The position numbers were made by a program, and so were the translations under genes. The notes beneath the pieces are model-generated. The model made no database searches and was not told where the DNA came from. It was given only the letters and a program-made list of their open reading frames with translations. Below are positions 7,348 through 15,178 of a stretch of DNA of 64,000 nt, piece by piece; positions within the stretch are counted from its first letter, which is position 1; each line of letters starts with the position of its first letter. The stretch is from positions 62,001 through 126,000 of the forward strand of contig JAXLWB010000020.1 in assembly GCA_046328715.1 (NCBI GenBank). Reading direction: 5' to 3'. Source of the stretch: JAXLWB01 sp046328715. Lineage in GTDB: Bacteria > Chloroflexota > Anaerolineae > Caldilineales > Caldilineaceae.

Positions 7348-7791
7348 TCAGGCATGAAGCATTATAAAATTCTCAAATTCAAGCCGCTCTTCCTGGCTGA
7401 TCTGATCTCGGTCATACAAGAGTGCAATCGCTCTTAGCATATCCCTTTCATCCAAACTGACCCAATCCCACAACATCATCGGAAAATTGAGCCATCCCGC
7501 TGTGTACCAAGCGAGCCTGCGCATCGCAACGATTTCTTGCTCAGACTTGCCGCGTTTGCGCAGTGCCTCGTAGCAACGTTGATAATAAACGTGGGAATAC
7601 TCGGTGTCCAAGACTTCCTGACAGACAATTTCCCAGGTAGAAAATTCCGCGAAGGCCAAATGGCGGTCTCTTTCAAGACTCTCACTTGGAAAATCTGAAC
7701 TTTGCGGCGGGAAGGGCCTGGCCAGAATCTCTTCACAGATCTCTTTCCAAACGTTGAATTCTTGAATGTTTGTGCGATTGTTTTCCGCCAT
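7348..7791 (-). CDS. Unrecognised soluble helical protein (147 residues)
   Basis: ATG at 7791 (MAENNRTNIQEFNVW) with GAGAAA about 8 nt upstream; an upstream in-frame start would add a hydrophobic stretch with unlikely sequence. The protein is rich in Trp, Glu and Arg helices (ERDRHLAFAEFSTWEIVCQE, YYQRCYEALRKRGKSEQEI). It lies 37 bp upstream of the ART-like gene and may be co-transcribed with it. No family recognised. Confidence 0.5.
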   Translation of the reverse strand: MAENNRTNIQEFNVWKEICEEILARPFPPQSSDFPSESLERDRHLAFAEFSTWEIVCQEVLDTEYSHVYYQRCYEALRKRGKSEQEIVAMRRLAWYTAGWLNFPMMLWDWVSLDERDMLRAIALLYDRDQISQEERLEFENFIMLHA

Positions 7792-7859
7792 GATCGCGTT
7801 TCTCTTTGAAAATGGCCAAATAGCAACTAATAGATAGAGCGAATCAAAGATGCACACTT

Positions 7860-7969
7860 GTAGGGACATCCGCTTGCCGGTGCCCTGCTTGCATCACCGA
7901 GAGGGCAACCGCAAGGGTGTGCCCCTACCTATCGCGATCATGCAATGCCTATCTGCTCTGTCTATAAGG
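7860..7969. repeat. Dispersed 69-bp imperfect hairpin plus tail, copy 1
   Basis: Arms GTAGGGACATCCGCTTGCC (from 7860) and CGCAAGGGTGTGCCCCTAC (ending 7928) pair imperfectly. The tail TATCTGCTCTGTCTATAAGG follows. The inverted copy at 42079-42187 has the same 69-bp core and tail, and a half copy lies at 63831-63888. Confidence 0.7.
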
Positions 7970-8021
7970 TGGATGTGCAATGGATTGCTCCATTTATTCC
8001 CACTTCAGTCGGTGCTGGCCA

Positions 8022-8396
8022 CTATTTGTTATATGATTTTTCAAACTCGGTAAGTTGTTTTATCGGTGCTAATGCTCTTTTCCCGCAATGAGGACAGTTA
8101 TGATTTGGGCTAATGAGAAGATTGTACTTTTCAGCAAGAGGTTTTTTACAAAATGGACACATAAGCTGGAACCTTATCAAAAAGTTCCATTGATACCATA
8201 CGGTAGCTGTTCTAAACGCAGCAAGAAAGGCAAAAAATAGAATAAGACCTAGAATGTTACTTGTGCCAAAAGCGAAGAAGCAAATCATTCCCAATAGTAA
8301 TACTCCCAAAAAATAGAGCATTTCTCGTTTCATCACTTTTCTGGCTTTCAGTTGCTCTTGGAGTGTTTCGTTGTCAAGATCTAGAAAGGTATTCAT
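8022..8396 (-). CDS. Two-TM protein with C-terminal zinc ribbon
   Basis: 124 residues from ATG 8396. The N-terminal helix (LDLDNETLQEQLKARKVMKR) is followed by two membrane segments (about 25-45 and 47-66: MLYFLGVLLLGMICFFAFG, LGLILFFAFLAAF) and then two Cys pairs, CPFC and CPHC (about 80-105), forming a likely zinc ribbon. The start is 1 nt after the previous gene's stop (TGA-G-ATG), so translation is coupled. Function unknown. Confidence 0.6.
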   Translation of the reverse strand: MNTFLDLDNETLQEQLKARKVMKREMLYFLGVLLLGMICFFAFGTSNILGLILFFAFLAAFRTATVWYQWNFLIRFQLMCPFCKKPLAEKYNLLISPNHNCPHCGKRALAPIKQLTEFEKSYNK

Positions 8397-8397
8397 C

Positions 8398-8811
8398 TCA
8401 TGTCCTGTTTTGTGACCAAAATTTCCACCACGGCTTCCGAGCGCGATTCGGCTGCGATGGAAAGTAGCTTTCGCCATCATCACCAAAGACTTTCGCATTC
8501 AGTGCGGCAGCGATGATCCTCATCTTGGCGATGATTTCCTCATCGGGATTCTTAACGACGATGCGACCCTCTTGGTGATTGAACCAAGCCATGTTGCCCT
8601 CATGGTCATGACCTGAGTAGGCGATCCATACTGCCAGTCCATCATGTTCATAGCGAAGTCGAGAGCCGTCTGCTACATTGGCTTCAGCAAAGCCCTCCAT
8701 CCGCATTTGCGGGTCAGTCGCAACATAGTCACGCCATTCCTCAAGCGTAATGGGAGCACTTTCCGATTCGAGCCAGCTATCTGCCCGTGTGATGTGGAGT
8801 TCGTAGCCCAT
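8398..8811 (-). CDS. Conserved hypothetical protein, MGYELHITRA family
   Basis: 137 residues from ATG 8811. The opening MGYELHITRADSWLESESAP and ITLEEWRDYVATDP is a recognisable signature of a widespread uncharacterised family whose members often lie in accessory clusters. The centre (AVWIAYSGHDHEGNMAWF) is beta-rich, and the tail is basic and aromatic (KPWWKFW). The same WWKFWS ending survives in a chimeric remnant at 11537-11626. Function unknown. Confidence 0.65.
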   Translation of the reverse strand: MGYELHITRADSWLESESAPITLEEWRDYVATDPQMRMEGFAEANVADGSRLRYEHDGLAVWIAYSGHDHEGNMAWFNHQEGRIVVKNPDEEIIAKMRIIAAALNAKVFGDDGESYFPSQPNRARKPWWKFWSQNRT

Positions 8812-8827
8812 ATTATATGAACAGGTT

Positions 8828-9928
8828 TTACTTGTTTGCTGGAAGCAAGCTACCAACCCGCTGCTTCCAAATCAAGGCACTGGGTGAGCCATTGGGGTAA
8901 ATCTCTTTTTGCCACGCTTCAATAGAATTTGCAACCCAGTAATTGATACGACCGCTGGCAATCCCAATATCGTACGCCGATGTGATATTTACTCGGATTC
9001 CATCGTAATTGCTGATATTTTGCTCGTGATCGAGCACCGTTTTGACAATGCTATTGACAACCGCTGTTCTCTCCTCATCGCCAATCTTGCCTTTATACCA
9101 AACGGTGATATTCCAAGAACGGCTTGTGCTTCCGTTTGGACCATAAAAGGTGTTGTCGTTAACACTCACTGTGAAAAAGCGCGGATCTTCTTGAAGAATA
9201 TCGTGGAGATTTTGGGCAGATGCTAATGGTGTTCGCGAAATAATGGTTGGCGCAATCAAAGCCATCACGACAGTTCCGATTGCAACTATGCCGAGCCATA
9301 TACTCGATACAATCCAATGAATTCGTGTAGTTGTTGGAAAAGACTCGATTGGCTTGCCGGGCAAGTAGACCACATACGTTCCCACAAGCAGGTCATGAAT
9401 CCCCTGCCGTGGTTTTGCGTTGAAGATCAGGGTGTAGAAGATTGCGCCACCTAAGCCAAAAACGATCAGTGACACAAACCAGATTGCCACATCGTTTTGA
9501 AAGATGGGCAGTGCCCAGCCGTTAAATAGGACTGGAAAGGTCAAGAGGACGATGCGGAGAATGGAGCGCCACAAAGATATCGGTTCGTTGGCTTTGTTAC
9601 GGACAGCGATTTTCAACCATCTTTTGCCCAATGTCTGGCCACCGCCGATTTCTGAATTCAAAATTCCGAAGTAGGGAAGAATAAAAAGTAAACCGATTGG
9701 GCGTCCAAAAGGTCCAATACCAAACAAGAAGGACGAAAATATGATTGCGATGATTTGGCCGATGACGCCAAGAATCAGCGTATCGAGCAGTGAGGCGAAG
9801 AACCTGCGCCAAAACCCCGCTATCGGTGGAAAAGTAAAAACTGGTTCTGGTAGAGTGAATGGTTGGCCTGACTCCGTTGCTGCTTCTGGAATTGCGCTTT
9901 CCTGTGATTGATTTAGGTCATGGGACAT
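8828..9928 (-). CDS. RDD-family membrane protein (366 residues)
   Basis: A Pro-rich N-terminus (residues 1-35) leads to an RDD domain: FWRRFFASLLDTLILGVIGQ (the R..D pair), then GGGQTLGKRWLKIAVRNKAN (G-T-x-G-K), then two more membrane helices and KPRQGIHDLLVGTYVV (third conserved D). A further membrane helix at about 205-225 precedes a soluble domain of about 140 residues ending at the C-terminus. RDD proteins act in transport or Na+/H+ exchange in some cases; the role here is unknown. GAGAAA precedes the ATG. The downstream MGYELHITRA gene starts 17 bp past its stop. Confidence 0.8.
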   Translation of the reverse strand: MSHDLNQSQESAIPEAATESGQPFTLPEPVFTFPPIAGFWRRFFASLLDTLILGVIGQIIAIIFSSFLFGIGPFGRPIGLLFILPYFGILNSEIGGGQTLGKRWLKIAVRNKANEPISLWRSILRIVLLTFPVLFNGWALPIFQNDVAIWFVSLIVFGLGGAIFYTLIFNAKPRQGIHDLLVGTYVVYLPGKPIESFPTTTRIHWIVSSIWLGIVAIGTVVMALIAPTIISRTPLASAQNLHDILQEDPRFFTVSVNDNTFYGPNGSTSRSWNITVWYKGKIGDEERTAVVNSIVKTVLDHEQNISNYDGIRVNITSAYDIGIASGRINYWVANSIEAWQKEIYPNGSPSALIWKQRVGSLLPANK

Positions 9929-10009
9929 GGTGTTTCTCTTTTCATCTCTGCACTTCGATTGAGGATACCTGAATTATGAAAGATTTCGGTATATAACATA
10001 GCAGTACCT

Positions 10010-10285
10010 TCAATTCTCAATAATAAAGTCCAAATCTTTGTCGAACGCTTCGCGCTCAGTTTCCGACATTCGGTTGCGCAAGACACGAATTGTGTAACCG
10101 CCGATCAACTTGCCATCTTCGATGATCATCCAATCTGTTATCGAACTAATCGGTACAGTAACCTCATCACCTAATTTCAGGTCTTTACGATATACTGGCT
10201 CATTGCCGATTTTTCCGGTGAATTTTCCATCCTGATAAGAGATATCAATCAGCCACATATGTTCAAGTATCATTAACCGTATCAT
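10010..10285 (-). CDS. DUF2314-like protein, probably N-terminally truncated
   Basis: 91 residues. EHMWLIDISYQDGKFTGKIG, then EPVYRKDLKLGDEVTVP and ISDWM-like SITDWMIIEDGKLIGGYTIR match the C-terminal half of DUF2314 (GGYTIRxLR). The family's usual N-terminal part is missing and a stop lies 7 codons before the first ATG, so 5' truncation is likely. DUF2314 occurs in immunity-like gene arrays; function is not established. Confidence 0.6.
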   Translation of the reverse strand: MIRLMILEHMWLIDISYQDGKFTGKIGNEPVYRKDLKLGDEVTVPISSITDWMIIEDGKLIGGYTIRVLRNRMSETEREAFDKDLDFIIEN

Positions 10286-10437
10286 AAAAAAGAGAAATTT
10301 AAACTATGAAAAAATAGGTCTGAGACGGCTTGGGCGATTCCTTGAAGGACTCAACAGGCGTGGTGGAGAGCATACTGTTGCTTTGCTCGACCCTTGGAAA
10401 AAAAAGAATGAAGGAGAGAGAGAGAAAAAGGCGCTGC

Positions 10438-10659
10438 TCACCGTTTGCCGTTGCGGCGCGTTTCATCCTGCACACATGGCACAAGCAGAACTACATCGAA
10501 GACGTCTGGCCTCCCTTCTCGGTAAATAACATCATTTGTGGCACCACAAGCACAAAATGCAACAGAGAAATGATTAGGGTTATCGCCAAGCGGGTGAATC
10601 CGTTAGACACGATCAATTTCAGAATAATTTTGGGATGTGAGATGGAGGAAGGTGGTCAT
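10438..10659 (-). pseudogene. Decayed second gene of an A-B module (one premature stop)
   Basis: From ATG 10659 the frame reads MTTFLHLTSQNYSEIDRV, TAA (10603-10605), then RIHPLGDNPNHFSVAFCACG, ATNDVIYREGRPDVF and DVVLLVPCVQDE to a TGA at 10438. Apart from that single stop the frame is clean over 74 codons and protein-like. Its opening resembles the intact gene at 7310 (M-x-x-F-x-HLT). It starts 19 bp after the end of the decayed A gene. Function unknown. Confidence 0.55.
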
Positions 10660-10678
10660 AAAAGTTTTATGCTAAAAG

Positions 10679-11490
10679 TTATCTGCGAGTCCAGATAGTC
10701 TCTTGCGCGGCGGCCTGCTTCTCCGAGAGTGCTATACCAAAATAGTGCACCCTGGCAATTGTGGTTTCGATCCACGGCGCTTGTTCCAGTTTGGTTAACC
10801 AGGAATGCGCCGCCAGAGCCGCTCTTCCGAAAGCCCATAGCCAGTGACAAGCGTGAACTCGTTCGGGTTTGCTCGCCACAGGCTGGCACTGTTGCTGGAC
10901 ACTTTCGCGAGGTTCGCCCAGTTCAAGATGGAGCGAATTATAGACAGTGACGTTCCCGTACTCTACAAACACAGCACAGGATGTTTCTTCGCCAAACATG
11001 ATGACGACAGCTTCGCCTCCGTGGCTCAATAACTGCTCAACAAGCGCACCAATGGCGGGATTGTCTGGTGCGTCTACCAGGGGAAAAGTTCACTAGGTTG
11101 CGCTGCTCAGGTCGTGAGGCGATCCAGCTAAAGCGACCTCTTTGCCAGATGAGTTGCATGGGGATGGTTATATGGGAATTACTCCAATGATTGTTACTTA
11201 GCGCTTGCGATTGCTCCAAATATAGTTGCCTGGTCATCGACAAGCGAATCGGGGTGTGAAATAAAAGTAAAACCAAGGAAGGCCGTTCTGCTCAAGTTGT
11301 GGCGGCTCATTTGGTTCATACCAATCGTGGTCACCGTGCTTGCATCGAGAGGCCCGAGTACAGCACCCGAAAGTACAACGACATGTGGCAATACCTTCTT
11401 GACCCTTATTGCGTTCTGTCCAAAACCAGCAGTATATCTGCGGGCAAATATCAGGATTGGGTTTTACCGATGAATCGAAGTGCCGCATAA
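10679..11490 (-). pseudogene. Frameshifted gene A of the A-B module, unrecognised family
   Basis: Three frames carry one apparent protein: CKHGDHDWYEPNEPPQLEQ and NGLPWFYFYFTP, continuing in another frame as DSLVDDQATIFGAIASAK, then an open 116-codon part with VVIMFGEETSCAVFVEYGNV, TVYNSLHLELG and AFGRAALAAHSWL, ending IETTIARVHYFGIALSEKQ. A C-terminal piece of a paralogue is at 11656-11760. No known family; the frameshifts show it is no longer functional as one protein. Confidence 0.55.
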
Positions 11491-11536
11491 GTGAGAACGT
11501 ATATGGATATTCTGAATTAAATGAGCAATTATATGC

Positions 11537-11626
11537 TTATGACCAAAATTTCCACCAGGGGCTCCCGAACACCAATTCAGCGACTGAATTCTTTTCACAA
11601 TTTGTGAGATGGACAAAAATGGCCAT
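11537..11626 (-). pseudogene. Chimeric 29-codon remnant joining two gene ends
   Basis: Reads MAIFVHLTNCEKNSVAELVF then GSPWWKFWS and stop. The front matches the start of the 7310 gene (MATFVHLTPEK); the end matches the tail of the 8811 gene (KPWWKFWS). An internal deletion has fused the first codons of one gene to the last codons of another. Confidence 0.55.
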
Positions 11627-11655
11627 AGGGAGGCTCTGGATGCTAGAAGTGAAAT

Positions 11656-11760
11656 CTATGAGTCAAGATAAGTGGTGCTGAACCCGGTAGCCTGTTTATC
11701 TGATAGCAATACACCAAAATACTTCACTCTGGCTTCCGTGGTTTCAATCAAATCTAGAAA
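11656..11760 (-). pseudogene. C-terminal fragment of a gene A paralogue
   Basis: Reads LIETTEARVKYFGVLLSDKQ then ATGFSTTYLDS and stop, aligning with the end of the 10679-11490 gene (IETTIARVHYFGIALSEKQ). The chimeric remnant starts 29 bp further on, repeating the A-B order. Confidence 0.6.
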
Positions 11761-11769
11761 AATGAAAAG

Positions 11770-13353
11770 TTAAACACGATGATTAGCTTTTGCCCATCTT
11801 ATTAGCAAATCATTAAGGATGCTACCGTCGCCAATATGTTCAAGAAGAATTTTCGCTCTTCTGCGGGCAGCGCACTTTTTCAACAATTATGAATGCACGC
11901 TTGTTCCTGGATCCATAGTCCGCCCAAAACTCTCTTTCAGCTCTCTAACCCAATCGCCGGAGACATCATATATGCGCTAAGCAAAATTTCCCGTTCTCCG
12001 GGTTTGAAAAACCAGATCTATAGAGACAAGGCTGTTTGATTAAGTTCAAAATTTTGTGAGAATAAGTTGAACAAGGCTACTTGTAAATACTCATTCGATT
12101 GAGATCCAGTCAACTCTTTAGTAAAATTCAAAACAGCTGGGAACAAGTTGACAATCATACGTATTTATTCACTAACGGCAACAATATAACGACATAGCAT
12201 ATCACGATTTGCTGGAATTTGGATCCATCAATTTGTTTGATACAGAACTCTATTGCCGCCGTTGGCATACGTATCTGCACGCTAAATCTTCTTAGTAACC
12301 CATCTAATACGTGCATAATTGGGTTCATCCCACCGAAAAAATACAAGAAATATTGTGACAGTATTTGTTCGACCTTTTCTACACTGAATGCTTGCAACTC
12401 ATCGGCTACGGAGAGATCATCAATACTGAATTTCAGTGTAAAGTCTGCAGCATGTTTGTGTAAGATTTCAAATTCTTCCACTTCTTGGCGATTGCTCAGG
12501 TCTGTTTGTAACATTTGGGCGCAATGGTCAATAAATGCCTTTGACTCGTAAATTTTGGTCTTTTGCACCTTTGCATAATCAAACGTTTATTCCTTGTCTA
12601 GCATTTCACCGCACTTAGCATCTCATAGAGCAAAATTCTTAAGATTGCTTGTAATCATTACAAAAAATGACTATATCATCAAGATATCTACAAAAATCAG
12701 ACCTTTCATATTCAATCGGTTATCGATAGGAACCATAGATAATTCACCGATTAAGTGCGTAGAGTGAGAGTCCCAACTGGTACTCCTCTTGATACTTTTA
12801 CCGTTACACTTTCGAGCAGTCCACTTGATCCATTTTTATTTGATTAGGAAAAGCACTTTCATTCAGTTGATTTTCTATGTTGTGGTGAAGTATATCTGGT
12901 TGCATAAAAATCAATGTCAATATACACACGCGGCACAATATAACTTTGCTTTAACCCAGCATTCTATCAAAACTGTTGCCAGAAATACCTGGATCATACA
13001 AACGAAAATCGCTTTTTGGTGTAAAATCGGTAGGAAAATACCTTATGTTCATGCGTATTAATCCGACGCCGCTCAATAAGTCCTCCATATTCGTAAATCA
13101 CGGCTGTCAGTATAACGCTATCAAGTGGGTCTAATTGAGTAGCTGTTCTGTATGAAATCTCATCGCCCAGAACAATAAACCTCCGTGCTGATCAAACTTA
13201 TGATGCCAGATCTACATCATGAGTTTTTTACACTATCGTCAATTATGGTCAAAAGAGTATATAACTCAACAGGGTTTGAAATAGGTCACTATCCCCAAGC
13301 TTTTTGTCAAGTACCTTATAGACCCATTCAATAGATTTTTCATCAAGTTTCAT
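11770..13353 (-). pseudogene. Decayed reverse transcriptase of the Abi/UG defence type
   Basis: Many frameshifts, but pieces in order form one RT: MKLDEKSIEWVYKVLDKKLG from ATG 13353; an open 12994-13191 segment with RRFIVLGDEISYRTATQLDP and LDSVILTAVIYEYGG (RT0/RT1 region); HHNIENQLNE (about 12870); GVPVGT and IGELSMVPIDN (about 12720-12785); then the catalytic RYLDDIVIFC with YLDD at 12675-12686. An open 137-codon C-terminal part (12155-12568, KTKIYESKAFIDHCAQML) and later pieces ending RWAKANHRV at 11770 form the long helical tail seen in AbiA-like and other 'unknown group' defence RTs. The thumb and tail order excludes a group II intron or retron RT. The local sequence is AT-rich compared with its neighbours. 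Confidence 0.7.
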
Positions 13354-14009
13354 AATTTTGTTAATTGGGGGGGCTAAGTGAAACCGAGATAGTGTTATCC
13401 CACATAGGTACATAGCGGATAAAGTCGCTTATGCCTACCGTTCTGTACAAAATGAACTTTACTGTTAACCAAATTTTAAAACATTTTCTAAGGTTGGGCA
13501 AGGTTTCTTATGACGTGAATATATCTCGATAAGTTTATCTTTGCTTTAACATTACAGGCCACCGCCAAAACCTCAGCCCAAGCGCCCAAGCAACTATTAC
13601 AACCTACAAACACCTCCCTCGCCTTGCCCGAAGCAACCTTCCAACCCTGCGCAGCTTACAGCGCCCAACCCGATGCAACTTTTCCCACTCCTCAACACCT
13701 GCCCACGCTCAGCCGAGGCCAACTTTCACACCCGTCACAGTCTCCGCCAGCAAGCCGAACCACATGGTATCACCCACACAAACCTACTTCGACCCAGGCG
13801 AAGCCACCTTCACCGCCTGCATCCCCTACCCCGGCCAATCCGATCCACCTTTTGCACGCCCAATTCACTAGCTTGGGTGCGTCGGCTGTAATTTTTCCAT
13901 AAAGAAATTTCGCACTCGTGGAACGCAAGTTAAATTACATTCGTTGTAAGAATGTGGATCGTTTGATCCTTGCGTGATGATTGATCAATGAATCGATGTA
14001 AGGAGAAAC
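13354..14009. other. 656-bp stretch without an intact gene
   Basis: 13354-13560 is AT-rich leader-like DNA upstream of the dead RT gene. 13560-13890 is suddenly C-rich; a 92-codon Pro/Thr/His-rich reading on the plus strand and protein-like bits in other frames (YFDPGEATFTACIPYP at about 13790-13837) suggest a relic of a secreted repeat protein. No intact gene. GGAG just before 14010 belongs to the next gene. Confidence 0.5.
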
Positions 14010-14696
14010 ATGGCAGTAGATTTCATCACAACGACCTCGACCGACGACTTTCTGATTCGGGTGGCCCACAACCTCGACTATCTGTTGGTCACCCCGGAGG
14101 CATTGGTGCAGATGACACGTTTTGGCTACGACGCAACGCGGCTGCAAGAGGGGCGGCTGTTGCTCGAACAGGCCAGCGCGCTCTATCGCACCAAGCAGCA
14201 GTTGCAGCGCCAACAGAAGGTGGATACCGACCGCTTCCGCAGCGAGTGGAAGACGGCACGCCAACGCTACAAAGTGCATCTCGCCGCCGCCCGCGCCGCG
14301 CTCGGTCGCGACGCTGAAGCCCTCTTGCAGCCAATGCCCGATGGTTACTCACGCTGGTTGGGGCAGGCCCGCTCTTTCTATGCCGCCATCCTCGCCAACC
14401 CCGACTACCAGTTCAAGATGATGGGCATGGCTCTCTCGCTGGAGGAGTTGCAACGTTGCAGCCAGACATTGGAAGCGATCGCCGCCAGCAAGACTGAACA
14501 GATGCGCGCTCACTCCACCGTACGCCTGACCAATCAGCGCCGCAACCAGGAACTGACGCTCTTGCGCCGCTGGTTTGGCGAACTAATGAGTGTCGCCCGC
14601 ATCGCCCTGCGCGAGCAGCCTAGCCTGCTCGCCGCCCTCAAGCCCGTTCGCCCTCGTCCCGCGGTGAAAGTGGAGAAGGAGGAGGAAAAGGGATAA
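14010..14696 (+). CDS. Conserved helical protein of unknown function (228 residues)
   Basis: ATG 14010 is preceded by AAGGAG at 6-nt spacing. Almost wholly alpha-helical and charged: DFLIRVAHNLDYLLVTPEAL, then coiled-coil-like QEGRLLLEQASALYRTKQQL, AARAALGRDAEALLQ, LTNQRRNQELTLLRRWFGEL, and a Pro/Lys/Glu tail. Such proteins occur in Chloroflexota and Bacteroidota without assigned function. A tail fragment of a paralogue is at 18775-18882, so the gene was once duplicated around the large repeat protein. Confidence 0.65.
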   Translation: MAVDFITTTSTDDFLIRVAHNLDYLLVTPEALVQMTRFGYDATRLQEGRLLLEQASALYRTKQQLQRQQKVDTDRFRSEWKTARQRYKVHLAAARAALGRDAEALLQPMPDGYSRWLGQARSFYAAILANPDYQFKMMGMALSLEELQRCSQTLEAIAASKTEQMRAHSTVRLTNQRRNQELTLLRRWFGELMSVARIALREQPSLLAALKPVRPRPAVKVEKEEEKG

Positions 14697-14751
14697 GCGT
14701 ACAATTTTCGGACTTGGTAACGTGGACTCGAAGGTTTCTTGTAACTAAGAA

Positions 14752-14930
14752 CCCCACCCTAGCCCTCCCGTTCGGCTGAGACTTCGGCGAGCTCAGTCGA
14801 GTCGCTCACGTCGAAGCCAAGCTGTGGGGAGGGAACAGTCATAGGAAGGATTGCGATTTGTGGACAGAAGAGCAAATTAACTCTGTCCCTTCATGGTTCC
14901 CTCCTTGCTTCGGGGAGGGCTAGGGTGGGG
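14752..14930. repeat. MITE-like element with CCCCACCCTAGCCCTCCC ends, copy 1
   Basis: Perfect 18-bp inverted ends at 14752-14769 and 14913-14930. The interior shares words with the copy at 32208-32336 (GGGAGGGAAC, GGATTG, GGACAG, GTCCCTTCA). A further palindromic insert (TTCGGCTGAGACTTCGG to GTCGAAGCC, about 14770-14818) sits inside the left part of this copy only. Confidence 0.7.
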
Positions 14931-15019
14931 TGGCTTGGTAGTTACGTTTTCTTAGTGGTACACAGATGACAACGGATGAACACGGATTGGCTCATCCTTG
15001 GAAAGTGTGAGCAACAAGC

Positions 15020-15085
15020 ACGTCCCCGGCTCGGCGCAGAACGTTCTTGCTGTTGCAAAACTCGTATGCGCCGAGCCGGGGACGT
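15020..15085. repeat. 19-bp perfect inverted repeat
   Basis: ACGTCCCCGGCTCGGCGCA (15020-15038) and its exact complement (15067-15085), with a 28-nt loop. It lies between the 14010 gene and the end of the 15179 gene, which converge, so it could act as a two-way terminator although no T-run follows. The rest of 14931-15178 shows GCGTCTTTGC-type words and no gene. Confidence 0.55.
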
Positions 15086-15178
15086 TTAACTCACATTTGG
15101 ACGCACGAAGTATACGTTTTCAGTACAACCCGTTGCGTCTTTGCTCCCTTGCGTCCTTGCCTTACGCTCCTTGAGTCA

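Noticed and set aside
10330..10698. A 122-codon plus-strand frame
   Set aside because: Runs against the clean minus-strand B remnant and is Lys/Arg-rich junk without a ribosome site.
13624..13902. A 92-codon Pro/Thr/His-rich frame
   Set aside because: It follows base composition, has no ribosome binding site, and other frames there look equally protein-like; treated as a relic.
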